This document shows, one piece after another, positions 43,049-51,927 of a stretch of DNA of 64,000 bases; position 1 is the stretch's first letter, and each line of letters begins with the position of its first letter. The stretch comes from Nocardia vinacea NBRC 16497 (GTDB taxonomy: Bacteria; Actinomycetota; Actinomycetes; Mycobacteriales; Mycobacteriaceae), in the NCBI RefSeq assembly GCF_000308835.1, contig NZ_BAGN01000236.1:50582-114581 (forward strand). The letters are read 5' to 3'. A program made the position numbers and the translations under genes. The notes under the pieces are model-generated. The model was not told where the DNA came from and did not search any database. It was given only the letters and a program-made list of their open reading frames with translations.

Positions 43049-43064
43049 CGTTCCACGTGAAACC
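43049..43064. promoter_or_regulatory. parS: parS-like site upstream of gyrB
   Basis: CGTTCCACGTGAAACC, three changes from consensus but with the CACGTGAAAC core, and the same CGTTCC left arm as the site at 33531. Confidence 0.7.
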
Positions 43065-43313
43065 CATCTGACCGGACAACTGATTTCGGGAGAACATGGG
43101 TAACTCGTCGGGTACGACCAAGACTTGGCCACCTACTCGTCCGCCGGCCCGCGACGAAACCCTCGATTCACTTAACGGCCGGCAAAAGGCTCGGGGAGGC
43201 GGAATGGCGGACTCAAAGGGGTTGAAGGCGGAACCGACCCGTGCTCGACCGATTTCTCGCATCCACGGAGCTGTCAGGGGTGTCGTAGGTGCATTGTGGC
43301 TTGGGTCTACCAG

Positions 43314-43319
43314 TAGGAT
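43314..43319 (+). promoter_or_regulatory. Candidate -10 box of gyrB
   Basis: TAGGAT in the context CCAGTAGGATGG, about 147 bp before the gyrB start; the -35 (TTGTGG at 43294) is poorly spaced, so this is tentative. Confidence 0.4.
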
Positions 43320-43465
43320 GGTGGGGTAACTAGCGGCGAACCTTCGGCGCGTTCCGTACAGCCCGCGCGTGGACCCGTATTTCACGACCAGAATCAGACC
43401 GGGGCCCCACGCGTGCTGTCCGACCGCTGCGCAAAGGATCAGCAAGTAAGGAGAGCTACCGACCA

Positions 43466-45514
43466 GTGGCTGCCATGGACTCCAACGCATCGGGCTCGAC
43501 GAACGCAACATCGGGCAAGCAGGACTACGGTGCCTCCTCCATCACGGTTCTGGAAGGCCTGGAGGCGGTCCGCAAACGCCCGGGCATGTACATCGGCTCC
43601 ACCGGCGAGCGCGGCCTGCACCACCTGATCTGGGAAGTCGTCGACAACTCCGTCGACGAGGCGATGGCGGGCTACGCCACGAAGGTCGAGGTCACGCTGC
43701 TCGCCGACGGTGGCGTCGAGGTCATCGACGACGGCCGTGGCATCCCGACCGGCATGCACGCCCAGGGCATCCCCACCGTCGAGGTGGTCATGACCCAGCT
43801 GCACGCGGGTGGCAAGTTCGACTCCGACTCCTACGCGGTGTCCGGTGGTCTGCACGGCGTCGGCATTTCCGTGGTCAACGCGCTGTCGCACCGGCTCGAA
43901 GCCGAGATCGACCACGACGGTTACCACTGGAGCCAGACCTACAAGGACGCCAAGCCCGGCAAGCTCGTGCAGGGTGAGCCGACCAAGCGGACCGGCACGA
44001 CCATCCGCTTCTGGGCGGATCCGGAAATCTTCGAGACCACGACCTACAACTTCGAAACGGTGGCCCGTCGGCTGCAGGAGATGGCGTTCCTGAACAAGGG
44101 CCTCACCATCGTCCTCACCGATGAGCGGGTGAGCGATACCGATGTCACCGACGAAGTGGTCAGCGAGACCGCCGAGGCGCCGAAGCACGCCGACGAGGAA
44201 GCGCCCGCGCCCGCGCACAAGGTGAAGACCCGCACCTACCACTACCCCGGTGGGCTCGAGGACTTCGTCAAGCACATCAACCGGACCAAGCAGCCCATCC
44301 ACAACTCGGTGGTGAGCTTCACCGGCAAGGGCACCGGCCACGAGCTCGAGGTCGCCATGCAGTGGAACTCGGGTTACTCCGAGTCGGTGCACACCTTCGC
44401 GAATACCATCAACACGCACGAGGGCGGCACCCACGAGGAGGGCTTCCGCGCGGCGCTCACCACGGTGGTCAACAAGTACGCCAAAGACAAGAAACTGCTG
44501 AAGGACAAGGACGGCAACCTCACCGGTGACGATATCCGCGAGGGCTTGGCCGCGATCGTCAGCGTGAAGGTCGGCGAGCCGCAGTTCGAGGGCCAGACCA
44601 AGACCAAGCTCGGTAACACCGAGGTGAAGTCGTTCGTGCAGCGCACCTGTAACGAGCACCTCTCGCACTGGTTCGAGGCCAATCCGGCCGATGCGAAGAC
44701 CATTGTGAACAAGGCGGTTTCCTCGGCACAGGCGCGCGTCGCCGCACGTAAGGCGCGCGAGTTGGTGCGTCGCAAGAGCGCCACCGACCTCGGCGGCCTG
44801 CCGGGCAAGCTGGCCGACTGCCGGTCCAAGGATCCGAGCAAGTCCGAGATCTACATCGTGGAGGGCGACTCCGCCGGTGGCTCGGCCAAATCCGGCCGCG
44901 ACTCGATGTACCAGGCGATCCTGCCGCTGCGCGGCAAGATCATCAATGTCGAGAAGGCCCGCATCGACCGCGTCCTGAAGAACAACGAGGTGCAGTCGAT
45001 CATCACCGCCTTCGGCACCGGCATCCACGACGAATTCGATATCGCCAAGCTGCGGTATCACAAGATCGTGCTGATGGCCGACGCCGATGTCGACGGCCAG
45101 CACATCTCGACCCTGCTGCTGACGCTGCTGTTCCGCTTCATGCGGCCGCTGGTCGAGCACGGGCACGTCTACCTCGCGCAGCCGCCGCTGTACAAGCTCA
45201 AGTGGCAGCGGTCCGATCCGGAGTTCGCCTACTCCGATCGCGAGCGCGACGGCCTGCTCGAGGCGGGTCTGGCCGCGGGCAAGAAGATCAATAAGGACGA
45301 CGGTGTCCAGCGCTACAAGGGTCTCGGCGAGATGAACGCCAAGGAACTCTGGGAGACCACCATGGATCCCGCGGTGCGGGTGCTGCGCCAGGTCACCCTG
45401 GACGATGCCGCCGCGGCCGACGAGCTGTTCTCCATCCTGATGGGTGAGGACGTCGAGGCACGTCGCAGCTTCATCACCCGCAATGCCAAGGACGTTCGCT
45501 TCCTCGACGTGTAA
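43466..45514 (+). CDS. gyrB: DNA gyrase subunit B
   Basis: A 682-residue GyrB with the GHKL ATPase domain (VRKRPGMYIGSTG, VDNSVDEA, GGLHGVG), transducer domain and TOPRIM domain (EGDSAGGSAKSGRD, ILPLRGKIINVEKA, MADADVDGQHI). The mycobacterial-type acidic insertion (AEAPKHADEEAPAP) is present. With GyrA it introduces negative supercoils; aminocoumarins target its ATPase. AAGGAG lies about 12 bases before the GTG at 43466; ATG 43475 is the alternative. Confidence 0.98.
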   Translation: MAAMDSNASGSTNATSGKQDYGASSITVLEGLEAVRKRPGMYIGSTGERGLHHLIWEVVDNSVDEAMAGYATKVEVTLLADGGVEVIDDGRGIPTGMHAQGIPTVEVVMTQLHAGGKFDSDSYAVSGGLHGVGISVVNALSHRLEAEIDHDGYHWSQTYKDAKPGKLVQGEPTKRTGTTIRFWADPEIFETTTYNFETVARRLQEMAFLNKGLTIVLTDERVSDTDVTDEVVSETAEAPKHADEEAPAPAHKVKTRTYHYPGGLEDFVKHINRTKQPIHNSVVSFTGKGTGHELEVAMQWNSGYSESVHTFANTINTHEGGTHEEGFRAALTTVVNKYAKDKKLLKDKDGNLTGDDIREGLAAIVSVKVGEPQFEGQTKTKLGNTEVKSFVQRTCNEHLSHWFEANPADAKTIVNKAVSSAQARVAARKARELVRRKSATDLGGLPGKLADCRSKDPSKSEIYIVEGDSAGGSAKSGRDSMYQAILPLRGKIINVEKARIDRVLKNNEVQSIITAFGTGIHDEFDIAKLRYHKIVLMADADVDGQHISTLLLTLLFRFMRPLVEHGHVYLAQPPLYKLKWQRSDPEFAYSDRERDGLLEAGLAAGKKINKDDGVQRYKGLGEMNAKELWETTMDPAVRVLRQVTLDDAAAADELFSILMGEDVEARRSFITRNAKDVRFLDV

Positions 45515-45561
45515 CCGACGTGACGCCATCTTCCACGTCCGGTTCCAAAGGAGACTTTTAG

Positions 45562-48084
45562 ATGACTGAAACCACCCTGCCACCCAACGGCGGAGCGGGT
45601 GACCGGATCGAGCCGGTCGATATCCAGAACGAAATGCAGAGCAGCTACATCGATTACGCGATGAGCGTGATCGTGGGCCGTGCGCTGCCCGACGTCCGCG
45701 ACGGCCTCAAGCCGGTGCATCGCCGCGTGCTCTACGCGATGTACGACAACGGCTACCGGCCCGACCGCGGCTATGTGAAGTCCGCCCGTCCGGTCGCCGA
45801 GACCATGGGTAACTACCACCCGCACGGTGACGCGTCGATCTACGACACCCTGGTCCGGATGGCCCAGCCGTGGTCGCTGCGCTATCCGCTGGTCGACGGT
45901 CAGGGCAACTTCGGCTCTCGCGGCAATGACGGCGCGGCCGCCATGCGGTACACCGAATGCCGCCTGACCCCGCTGGCCATGGAGCTGCTGCGCGAAATCG
46001 ACCACGAGACGGTCGATTTCACGCCGAACTACGACGGTCGCTCACAAGAGCCGACGGTTCTCCCGAGCCGTGTGCCCAACCTGTTGATGAACGGCAGCAA
46101 CGGCATCGCGGTCGGTATGGCGACCAATATTCCGCCGCACAACCTCAACGAGTTGGCCGAGGCGATCTACTGGGCGCTGGAGAACTACGACGCCGATGAA
46201 GAGGCGACGCTTGCCGCCTGTATGGAGCGGGTCAAGGGTCCGGACTTCCCGACCTACGGCCTCATCGTCGGTGGTCAGGGCATCCAGGATGCCTACACCA
46301 CCGGTCGCGGTTCGATCCGGATGCGCGGTGTTGTCGAGATCGAAGAGGACAACCGCGGCCGCACCACGATCGTCATCACCGAACTGCCATACCAGGTCAA
46401 CACCGACAACTTCATCAACTCCATCGCGGAGCAGGTGAAGGACGGCAAGATCGCGGGCATCGCCGATATCCACGACGAGTCCTCGGACCGCGCGGGTATG
46501 CGGATCGTGGTCACCATCAAGCGCGACGCCGTTGCCAAGGTGGTGCTGAACAACCTCTACAAGCACACCCAGCTGCAGACCAGCTTCGGCGCCAACATGC
46601 TCTCGATCGTCGACGGCGTGCCGCGCACGCTGCGCCTGGATCAGATGATCCGGCTCTACGTCGAGCATCAGTTGGAAGTCATCATCCGGCGGACCAGGTA
46701 CTTGTTGCGCAAGGCCGAGGAACGCGCCCACATCCTGCGCGGTCTGGTCAAGGCGCTGGACGCGCTGGACGAGGTCATCGCGCTGATCCGGCGTTCGGCC
46801 AACACCGACACCGCGCGCACCGGCCTGATGCAGTTGCTGGATATCGACGAGATCCAGGCCACCGCCATCCTCGATATGCAGTTGCGCAGGCTGTCCGCCC
46901 TGGAGCGGCAGAAGATCGTCGACGAGTTGGCCAAGATCGAGGCCGAAATCGCCGACCTCAAGGACATTCTCGAAAAGCCGGAGCGCCAGCGCGCGATCGT
47001 GCGCGACGAGCTGGCCGAGATCGTCGAGAAGTACGGCGACGAGCGGCGCACCAAGATCGTCGCCAATGACGGCGATATGGCCGATGAGGATCTCATCGCC
47101 CGCGAGGACGTGGTCGTCACCGTCACCGAGACCGGTTACGCCAAGCGCACCAAGACCGACCTGTACCGCAGCCAGAAGCGCGGCGGCAAGGGCGTGCAGG
47201 GCGCGGGCCTCAAGCAGGACGACATCGTCAAGCACTTCTTCATCAGCTCCACGCACGACTGGCTGCTGTTCTTCACCAATAAGGGCCGGGTGTACCGGGC
47301 CAAGGCCTACGAACTGCCCGAGGCCAGCCGGACCGCGCGTGGTCAGCATGTCGCGAATCTGCTGGCCTTCCAGCCGGATGAGAAGATCGCCCAGATCATC
47401 CAGATCAAGGGCTACGAGGATGCGCCCTATCTGGTGCTCGCCACCAAGAACGGCCTGGTCAAGAAGTCGAAGCTGTCCGACTTCGACTCCAACCGCAGCG
47501 GCGGCATCGTCGCGGTGAACCTGCGCGACGACGACGAATTGGTCGGCGCCGTCCTGTGCTCGGCCGATGACGATCTGCTGCTGGTTTCGGCGCGCGGCCA
47601 GTCGATCCGCTTCTCCGCCACCGACGAGGCACTGCGTCCGATGGGCCGCGCCACCTCCGGTGTGCAGGGCATGCGGTTCAATGCCGACGATGAACTGTTG
47701 TCGCTCAATGTGGTTCGCGCCGACACCTATCTGCTCGTCGCGACCTCGGGCGGTTATGCCAAGCGGACCGCGATCGAGGAGTACACCCCGCAGGGTCGTG
47801 GCGGTAAAGGTGTATTGACTATCCAATACGACACCAAGCGTGGCACCCTGGTCGGTGCGCTCATCGTCGACGACGAGGATGAGTTGTATGCGATCACATC
47901 CGGCGGTGGTGTTATCCGGACGGCGGCGAAGCAGGTTCGTAAGGCTGGACGACAGACCAAGGGCGTGCGATTGATGAACCTCGCCGATGGCGATACGTTG
48001 CTTGCTATCGCGCGCAATGCCGACGAACCCGATCCGGATTCGCTCGTCGGCGGAGACGGCGACACCGGTTCCTCTGAGCAGTAA
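45562..48084 (+). CDS. gyrA: DNA gyrase subunit A
   Basis: An 840-residue GyrA. The catalytic tyrosine is Tyr130 (MRYTEC). The quinolone-determining segment reads HPHGDASIYD with Ala91, Ser92 and Asp95, the residues seen in fluoroquinolone-susceptible mycobacteria. The C-terminal beta-pinwheel starts near residue 515; the GyrA box QKRGGKG is near 535 and a related GRGGKG occurs later. AAAGGAG precedes the ATG. It is 47 bp after gyrB and forms its operon. Confidence 0.98.
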   Translation: MTETTLPPNGGAGDRIEPVDIQNEMQSSYIDYAMSVIVGRALPDVRDGLKPVHRRVLYAMYDNGYRPDRGYVKSARPVAETMGNYHPHGDASIYDTLVRMAQPWSLRYPLVDGQGNFGSRGNDGAAAMRYTECRLTPLAMELLREIDHETVDFTPNYDGRSQEPTVLPSRVPNLLMNGSNGIAVGMATNIPPHNLNELAEAIYWALENYDADEEATLAACMERVKGPDFPTYGLIVGGQGIQDAYTTGRGSIRMRGVVEIEEDNRGRTTIVITELPYQVNTDNFINSIAEQVKDGKIAGIADIHDESSDRAGMRIVVTIKRDAVAKVVLNNLYKHTQLQTSFGANMLSIVDGVPRTLRLDQMIRLYVEHQLEVIIRRTRYLLRKAEERAHILRGLVKALDALDEVIALIRRSANTDTARTGLMQLLDIDEIQATAILDMQLRRLSALERQKIVDELAKIEAEIADLKDILEKPERQRAIVRDELAEIVEKYGDERRTKIVANDGDMADEDLIAREDVVVTVTETGYAKRTKTDLYRSQKRGGKGVQGAGLKQDDIVKHFFISSTHDWLLFFTNKGRVYRAKAYELPEASRTARGQHVANLLAFQPDEKIAQIIQIKGYEDAPYLVLATKNGLVKKSKLSDFDSNRSGGIVAVNLRDDDELVGAVLCSADDDLLLVSARGQSIRFSATDEALRPMGRATSGVQGMRFNADDELLSLNVVRADTYLLVATSGGYAKRTAIEEYTPQGRGGKGVLTIQYDTKRGTLVGALIVDDEDELYAITSGGGVIRTAAKQVRKAGRQTKGVRLMNLADGDTLLAIARNADEPDPDSLVGGDGDTGSSEQ

Positions 48085-48123
48085 CCCCACAGCGGCGGCA
48101 ACGAACGGATCTAAGGATTCCCA

Positions 48124-49221
48124 TTGACCACGAATCAGCCGAACGACGAGCGGCACCAGACGAACGGTGTAACCGAACGGATCGCACCGTCACCGATTCC
48201 GCCGCGGCCGATCCCACGGCCCGTCGCATCGGCCGAGAACGGCCAGCCGAGTGGCCCGCAGGGAGGGGCCAAACCGCACGAAATGCACAGCAAGCAAGGC
48301 GAAGTCGCGTTCAAAGCGCCGGAGTCGAGCTCAGGTGCGGACGGGCACGAGGCATTCGACCAGCGGGCGGCTCGGCCGGGTAATTCCGGCGAGTCGGCCG
48401 CGCCGGAAGCAGGCGACCGCTCGGCATCGAACGGCGGCGGCCAGTCGCCCTTCCAGGAGGGTTGGTCGCAGCTGCCGCAGCGGGAGCCGCAGTCGAACCT
48501 GTATCGCCCCGGACAGTCGCCGGTGACCGGTCGCCCGAATTCCACCGGCGGTGGGCTCGGTGGCGGTGGGCTCAGCGGCGGCGGCGGTGGCGGTGGCCTC
48601 GGTGGCGGCGGCGGTCTCGGTGGCGGCAATGCCCGCACCACCGCGGATCTCGCGGCCAAGGCGGCGCGCAAGGAAGCGGCGATGGTGAAGTCCGTCGGCA
48701 TCGATGGACCGACCCGCAGCATCGCCCGCCCGGAATTGATCAAGGACATGCCGGACCTGTCCGACATCCGGCACCCGCTACCCGTCGAAACCCCGGGCCC
48801 GCAGTCCGTACCGGTGTCGCCCGCGGTGCCGGTCGCGGTCGCGGCGGCCGTCGCCTCCGGTGAGCCATTGCGGGCCACGGTGCAGATCCGCCGGATCGAC
48901 CCGTGGTCGACCCTGAAGATCTCGCTGGTGATCAGCGTGGCCATGTTCTTCGTGTGGATGCTCGCGGTCGGTCTGCTCTACATCGTGCTCGAGGGCATGG
49001 GTGTGTGGGAGCGGCTCAACAGCACCTTCACCGATATGGTCTCCTCCGACAGCGGCTCGGTCGGGTTGGTCGATGCCGGTTCGGTATTCGGCTACGCGGG
49101 TGTCATCGGGCTGATCAATGTGGTGCTTTTCACCGCATTGGCGACCGTCGGCGTCTTCATCTACAACCAGTGCTGTGACCTCGTCGGCGGCATCCAGGTG
49201 ACCCTGGCCGACCCCGACTAG
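48124..49221 (+). CDS. DUF3566 membrane protein with long disordered N terminus
   Basis: A 365-residue protein, the counterpart of Rv0007. The first 240 residues are disordered, rich in Pro, Ser, Gln and a glycine tract (about 140-170). The C-terminal DUF3566 domain (about 245-365) contains VQIRRIDPWSTLKISLVISVAMFFVWMLAVGLLYIVLEGMGV, two membrane helices, and ends LVGGIQVTLADPD. Function is unknown, but the gene always follows gyrA in this group. The start is TTG at 48124 with AAGGA seven bases upstream. Confidence 0.9.
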   Translation: MTTNQPNDERHQTNGVTERIAPSPIPPRPIPRPVASAENGQPSGPQGGAKPHEMHSKQGEVAFKAPESSSGADGHEAFDQRAARPGNSGESAAPEAGDRSASNGGGQSPFQEGWSQLPQREPQSNLYRPGQSPVTGRPNSTGGGLGGGGLSGGGGGGGLGGGGGLGGGNARTTADLAAKAARKEAAMVKSVGIDGPTRSIARPELIKDMPDLSDIRHPLPVETPGPQSVPVSPAVPVAVAAAVASGEPLRATVQIRRIDPWSTLKISLVISVAMFFVWMLAVGLLYIVLEGMGVWERLNSTFTDMVSSDSGSVGLVDAGSVFGYAGVIGLINVVLFTALATVGVFIYNQCCDLVGGIQVTLADPD

Positions 49222-49235
49222 AAACGGTGTCCACG

Positions 49236-49278
49236 CGGCCGGTTGCTGTCCTCGCGCAGGGCGGTGACCGGCCGTTTT
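49236..49278 (+). terminator. Terminator after the DUF3566 gene
   Basis: An 8-bp stem CGGCCGGT/ACCGGCCG with a long loop and four T residues, 15 bases after the stop codon. Confidence 0.65.
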
Positions 49279-49306
49279 GGTCATCGGCAGGGGGGTAAGG
49301 TAATCT
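49277..49306 (+). promoter_or_regulatory. Candidate promoter of tRNA-Ile
   Basis: TTGGTC (49277-49282) as -35 and TAATCT (49301-49306) as -10 with an 18-bp spacer, about 50 bp before the tRNA. Confidence 0.5.
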
Positions 49307-49356
49307 CGTGCCTCGGTTCGGTTAGCAGCTCCGGCGGGTAATCCGAACGAGAACAG

Positions 49357-49430
49357 GGGCCTATAGCTCAGGCGGTTAGAGCGCTTCGCTGATAACGAAG
49401 AGGTCGGAGGTTCAAGTCCTCCTAGGCCCA
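49357..49430 (+). tRNA. tRNA-Ile(GAT)
   Basis: A complete 74-nt cloverleaf: acceptor GGGCCTA/TAGGCCC, anticodon loop CTGATAA with GAT at 49391-49393, T-arm GGAGG-TTCAAGT-CCTCC, discriminator A. The 3' CCA is not encoded, so the cca gene product must add it. Confidence 0.97.
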
Positions 49431-49459
49431 CTCCCGAACATCACAGTAGGGTGGGAATC

Positions 49460-49567
49460 ATGAAAATTCTTCTCACGGTCGGTGTCGTGGTCGCGGTTCT
49501 CATCGGAATCACCAAGCTGCGCAAGCGTGACGATGCGGACCTGTGGCACGAAGTCACCACCCGCTGA
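49460..49567 (+). CDS. DLW-39 family small protein
   Basis: A 35-residue protein: one N-terminal membrane helix (MKILLTVGVVVAVLIGI), a basic turn (KLRKR) and the tail DDADLWHEVTTR that defines the DLW-39 family. It lies between the two tRNA genes, where the family is found in other mycolata. No ribosome site is present; TAGGGT at 49447-49452 is seven bases before the ATG, so the mRNA is probably leaderless. Function unknown. Confidence 0.88.
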   Translation: MKILLTVGVVVAVLIGITKLRKRDDADLWHEVTTR

Positions 49568-49591
49568 ACTGTCTTCGGACAGTAGGGATTC

Positions 49592-49664
49592 GGGGCCTTA
49601 GCTCAATTGGCAGAGCACTGCCTTTGCAAGGCAGGGGTTAGGGGTTCGATTCCCCTAGGCTCCA
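49592..49664 (+). tRNA. tRNA-Ala(TGC)
   Basis: A complete 73-nt cloverleaf: acceptor GGGGCCT/AGGCTCC with one G-T pair, anticodon stem CTGCC/GGCAG with loop TTTGCAA (anticodon TGC at 49625-49627), T-arm GGGGT... CCCCT. CCA is not encoded. Confidence 0.97.
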
Positions 49665-49674
49665 CAAACTGGGA

Positions 49675-49711
49675 GGCGAGTGCTCGCGGAGAGCGCTCGC
49701 CTTTGTTTGTT
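49675..49711 (+). terminator. Terminator of tRNA-Ala
   Basis: A 10-bp stem GGCGAGTGCT/AGCGCTCGCC (one G-T pair) followed by TTTGTTTGTT, 10 bases after the tRNA. Confidence 0.85.
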
Positions 49712-49722
49712 CCGCGTATTTT

Positions 49723-49766
49723 GTGGGGGCGAAGCCCCCACACCCCACCCGGAGGGGCTTCGCCCC
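49723..49766. repeat. Pair of facing GGGGCGAAGCCCC-type hairpins
   Basis: GTGGGGGC-GAA-GCCCCCAC (8-bp stem) is followed 12 bases later by GGGGC-TTC-GCCCC, its reverse complement core. Such GC-rich dyads are typical intergenic elements in Nocardia, possibly terminators or REP-like sequences. Confidence 0.6.
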
Positions 49767-49804
49767 CCCGGAACCCCCCGCTTCTGGTTCGCCTGTCCAG
49801 GTGG

Positions 49805-49844
49805 CTTGCCCGGCCCCGGGTTGGCTCGCTTGCCCGGCCCCGGG
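49805..49844. repeat. Direct repeat CTTGCCCGGCCCCGGG
   Basis: The 16-mer occurs at 49805-49820 and 49829-49844 (24-bp period); flanking TTGGCTCGCTTG is also repeated near 49855. Confidence 0.7.
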
Positions 49845-50017
49845 CTCTCTCACTTGGCTCGCTTGTCCAGTACCCCCAGCCCCTGCGCCTCGCACGCCTA
49901 GATGCCGTAACTGGTGGACACCCGGGGTGTGTCACTGACGACCGTAGACGAGATCGTTATGGGTGACTGGAGCGGCTTTCGAGCAGTTCGCGCTGGAAAC
50001 AGACGGGGCAAATGGGA

Positions 50018-50176
50018 TCAAAAGGAGCTCGTCACCTCGGTTCGGATGGTCGGTGTGGATTCCGGCGCATGCGCGTCCGGGGACGCTGCGGCCGGCGCCG
50101 ACGGCAGACCGATCGTCAGCGAAATCGCCCCGGCGGCAAATGCACTCAGCATGGCGCGGCTCGAGAAGTCTCTCAT
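50018..50176 (-). CDS. Possible small secreted peptide
   Basis: A 52-codon ORF whose product looks like a signal peptide and short tail: a positively charged start (MRDFSSR), hydrophobic core AMLSAFAAGAISLTIGL, and a likely cleavage site in PSAPAAASPDA. The ribosome site is poor, and a hydrophobic Ala-rich segment can occur by chance in this DNA, so the gene is only tentative. Confidence 0.3.
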   Translation of the reverse strand: MRDFSSRAMLSAFAAGAISLTIGLPSAPAAASPDAHAPESTPTIRTEVTSSF

Positions 50177-50337
50177 TTCGATGAAATCGAGTCTCCGCAA
50201 TGTTCTCACTGCCCGCAGTGCTCGAGGCGGCATCGTTTATCGAGGGTCGAATTCGGCTCTCCCGCCCGGATACTGCGCCGGCCCCAGCCCGTCGTGGTTG
50301 CGTGGGGCGGCCACTCCAGGGGCACGATGGGGGCTGG

Positions 50338-51663
50338 CTAGACCGTTGAAAACTGCGGCTCGTCGAGGTTGTCGGGTTCCGTCCAGGGAGCGGTTGGGTC
50401 CGCCGTGTCGGGAATCTTTGCGGCTTCGGTAGCGATCTCGGCGGTGGTGGAGAGGTCGACGGGGAGGGTGGTCAGGCCTCGGATGAGGAGGCTCTTGCGC
50501 CACATCAGGTCGGTGGCCGGTACGTCAAGTGACATTGCTGGGATGCGGGCCAGTAGGCGGGTGAGGGCGATGGTTGCTTCCATGCGGGCCAGGGCGGCGC
50601 CGAGGCAGTAGTGGATGCCGTGGCCGAACGCGATGTTCCGGATGTCGCTGCGGTTGGGGTCGAATCGGCTCGGATCGGTGAATCGTTGCGGGTCGCGGTT
50701 GGCTGCTGCGATGGAGATGATGATGAATTCGTCCGCGTCGATGTATTGGTTTCCCAAGGTGATCGGGGCGGTGGTGTAGCGGGCCGTGCCGAAGTGGACC
50801 GGGCCCTGGTAGCGGAGCGTTTCCTCGATGAAGCCGGGGATCTTGCTCGGGTCGGCGCGCAGGAGGTCGGCCGCTCGGGGGTCGATCAGCAGCTCGAGTA
50901 GTGCATTGCCGATCAGGTTGACCGAGGTCTCATGGCCGGCGGTCAGCAGCAGGAACAGCATGGAGATGAGTTCTTGCTGGTCGAGTCGGTCATCGTCGTC
51001 TTTCGCGATGATGAGTTCCGATAGCAGATCGTCGAGGGGGTGTTCGCTGCGCTCGGCGATCAGGTCCGTCAGGTAGGTGAAGAAGCTCAGGCCGGCGCTG
51101 GTGCGCTTCTCGATGTCGGCCGAGTCGTCGACGAGGACGGCCGTCCAGGCTCGGAATTCGTCCTTGTCCGCGTCCGGCACACCGAGTAATTCGCAGATCA
51201 CCGAGATCGGTACCGGGAAGGCATAGCTGTCGATCAGGTCGGCGGATTCGCGGGTGGTCACGTCATCCAGCAGAGTGTCGGCGATCTGCTCGATTCGCGG
51301 TCCGAGATCCCGGATGGCGCGGCTCGCGAACGCCTTCGCGACGAGGCTGCGCAGGCGGGTGTGCTGCGGCGGGTCGGCGAAAAGCATGTTGTCGTTGATG
51401 GCGCCGTTGTACTGGCCGTCGGCGCCGTGTTCGGCCATGACGGCCCGGCCCCGCGGCGATCCGATCTTCTTGCTGATGGTCGGCTCGACGAAGGCTTGTT
51501 TGGCCACATCGTGATCGACGATCATCCAGCCGAGCACCCCGTCCAAGCGGACGCGATGGACCGGGCCGCGCTTACGCAGAGCCTCGTAGACCTCGTGCGG
51601 ATGTTGGTAGAACTCATCGGTCAGCTCGAGGATCTCATCCGCAGGTGTCACGTATTCATACAT
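50338..51663 (-). CDS. Cytochrome P450
   Basis: A 441-residue soluble P450. The I-helix oxygen-binding motif is TAGHETS, the K-helix motif ETLR, and the heme loop FGHGIHYCLG with Cys353 as iron ligand. It resembles the bacterial CYP105/107-type hydroxylases with a longer C-terminal tail (about 40 residues, acidic). Substrate unknown; no ferredoxin gene is adjacent, so redox partners come from elsewhere. ATG 51663 has GGAGAGG just before it; the in-frame extension to 51873 reads poorly. Confidence 0.92.
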   Translation of the reverse strand: MYEYVTPADEILELTDEFYQHPHEVYEALRKRGPVHRVRLDGVLGWMIVDHDVAKQAFVEPTISKKIGSPRGRAVMAEHGADGQYNGAINDNMLFADPPQHTRLRSLVAKAFASRAIRDLGPRIEQIADTLLDDVTTRESADLIDSYAFPVPISVICELLGVPDADKDEFRAWTAVLVDDSADIEKRTSAGLSFFTYLTDLIAERSEHPLDDLLSELIIAKDDDDRLDQQELISMLFLLLTAGHETSVNLIGNALLELLIDPRAADLLRADPSKIPGFIEETLRYQGPVHFGTARYTTAPITLGNQYIDADEFIIISIAAANRDPQRFTDPSRFDPNRSDIRNIAFGHGIHYCLGAALARMEATIALTRLLARIPAMSLDVPATDLMWRKSLLIRGLTTLPVDLSTTAEIATEAAKIPDTADPTAPWTEPDNLDEPQFSTV

Positions 51664-51927
51664 CCTCTCCGGGTTCGAACGGTTTCGGCCTTCCCGTGGA
51701 CATAACGAAATCTCTTGCTCATCAACAGCTTTGAGTGACGCGAAATGCGGTGATCGCTGCGTCCATAAGGCCGGGCGTCGCGCCGAGTGGGCGGACGGCC
51801 GACGCGTGAAGCTCTGCGCGTAATCGACTAGGCCTGCATCGTGCAAGGTCGTGCGGTTCGAGCGATGTGCCATCTTTGCACAGGTTCGCCATGGGAGTTC
51901 GGATATGCGGACCGAGTCCCGGCCTGA

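Larger units (their letters stand above)
43033..43465. other. dciA-gyrB intergenic region
   Basis: A 433-bp gap with a parS-like site near its left end and a TAGGAT -10-like box at 43314-43319 that is a candidate gyrB promoter. No convincing gene is present; a 77-codon ORF at 43096 lacks coding character. Confidence 0.6.
49665..50337. other. Intergenic region after tRNA-Ala
   Basis: A 673-bp gap containing the tRNA terminator, two facing GGGGCGAAGCCCC-type hairpins (49723-49741 and 49754-49766) and a GC-rich direct repeat. Only one weak small ORF (50018-50176, minus) has any coding character. Confidence 0.6.

Noticed and set aside
43439..45583. 714-codon open frame opposite gyrB, and a 704-codon frame opposite gyrA (46042-48156)
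   Set aside because: They mirror the codon-position GC of gyrB and gyrA and have no recognisable motifs; the gyrase genes are certain.
49607..49966. Coding frames over tRNA-Ala and the GC-rich repeats
   Set aside because: They overlap the tRNA and consist of Pro/Gly/Arg low-complexity sequence from the repeats.
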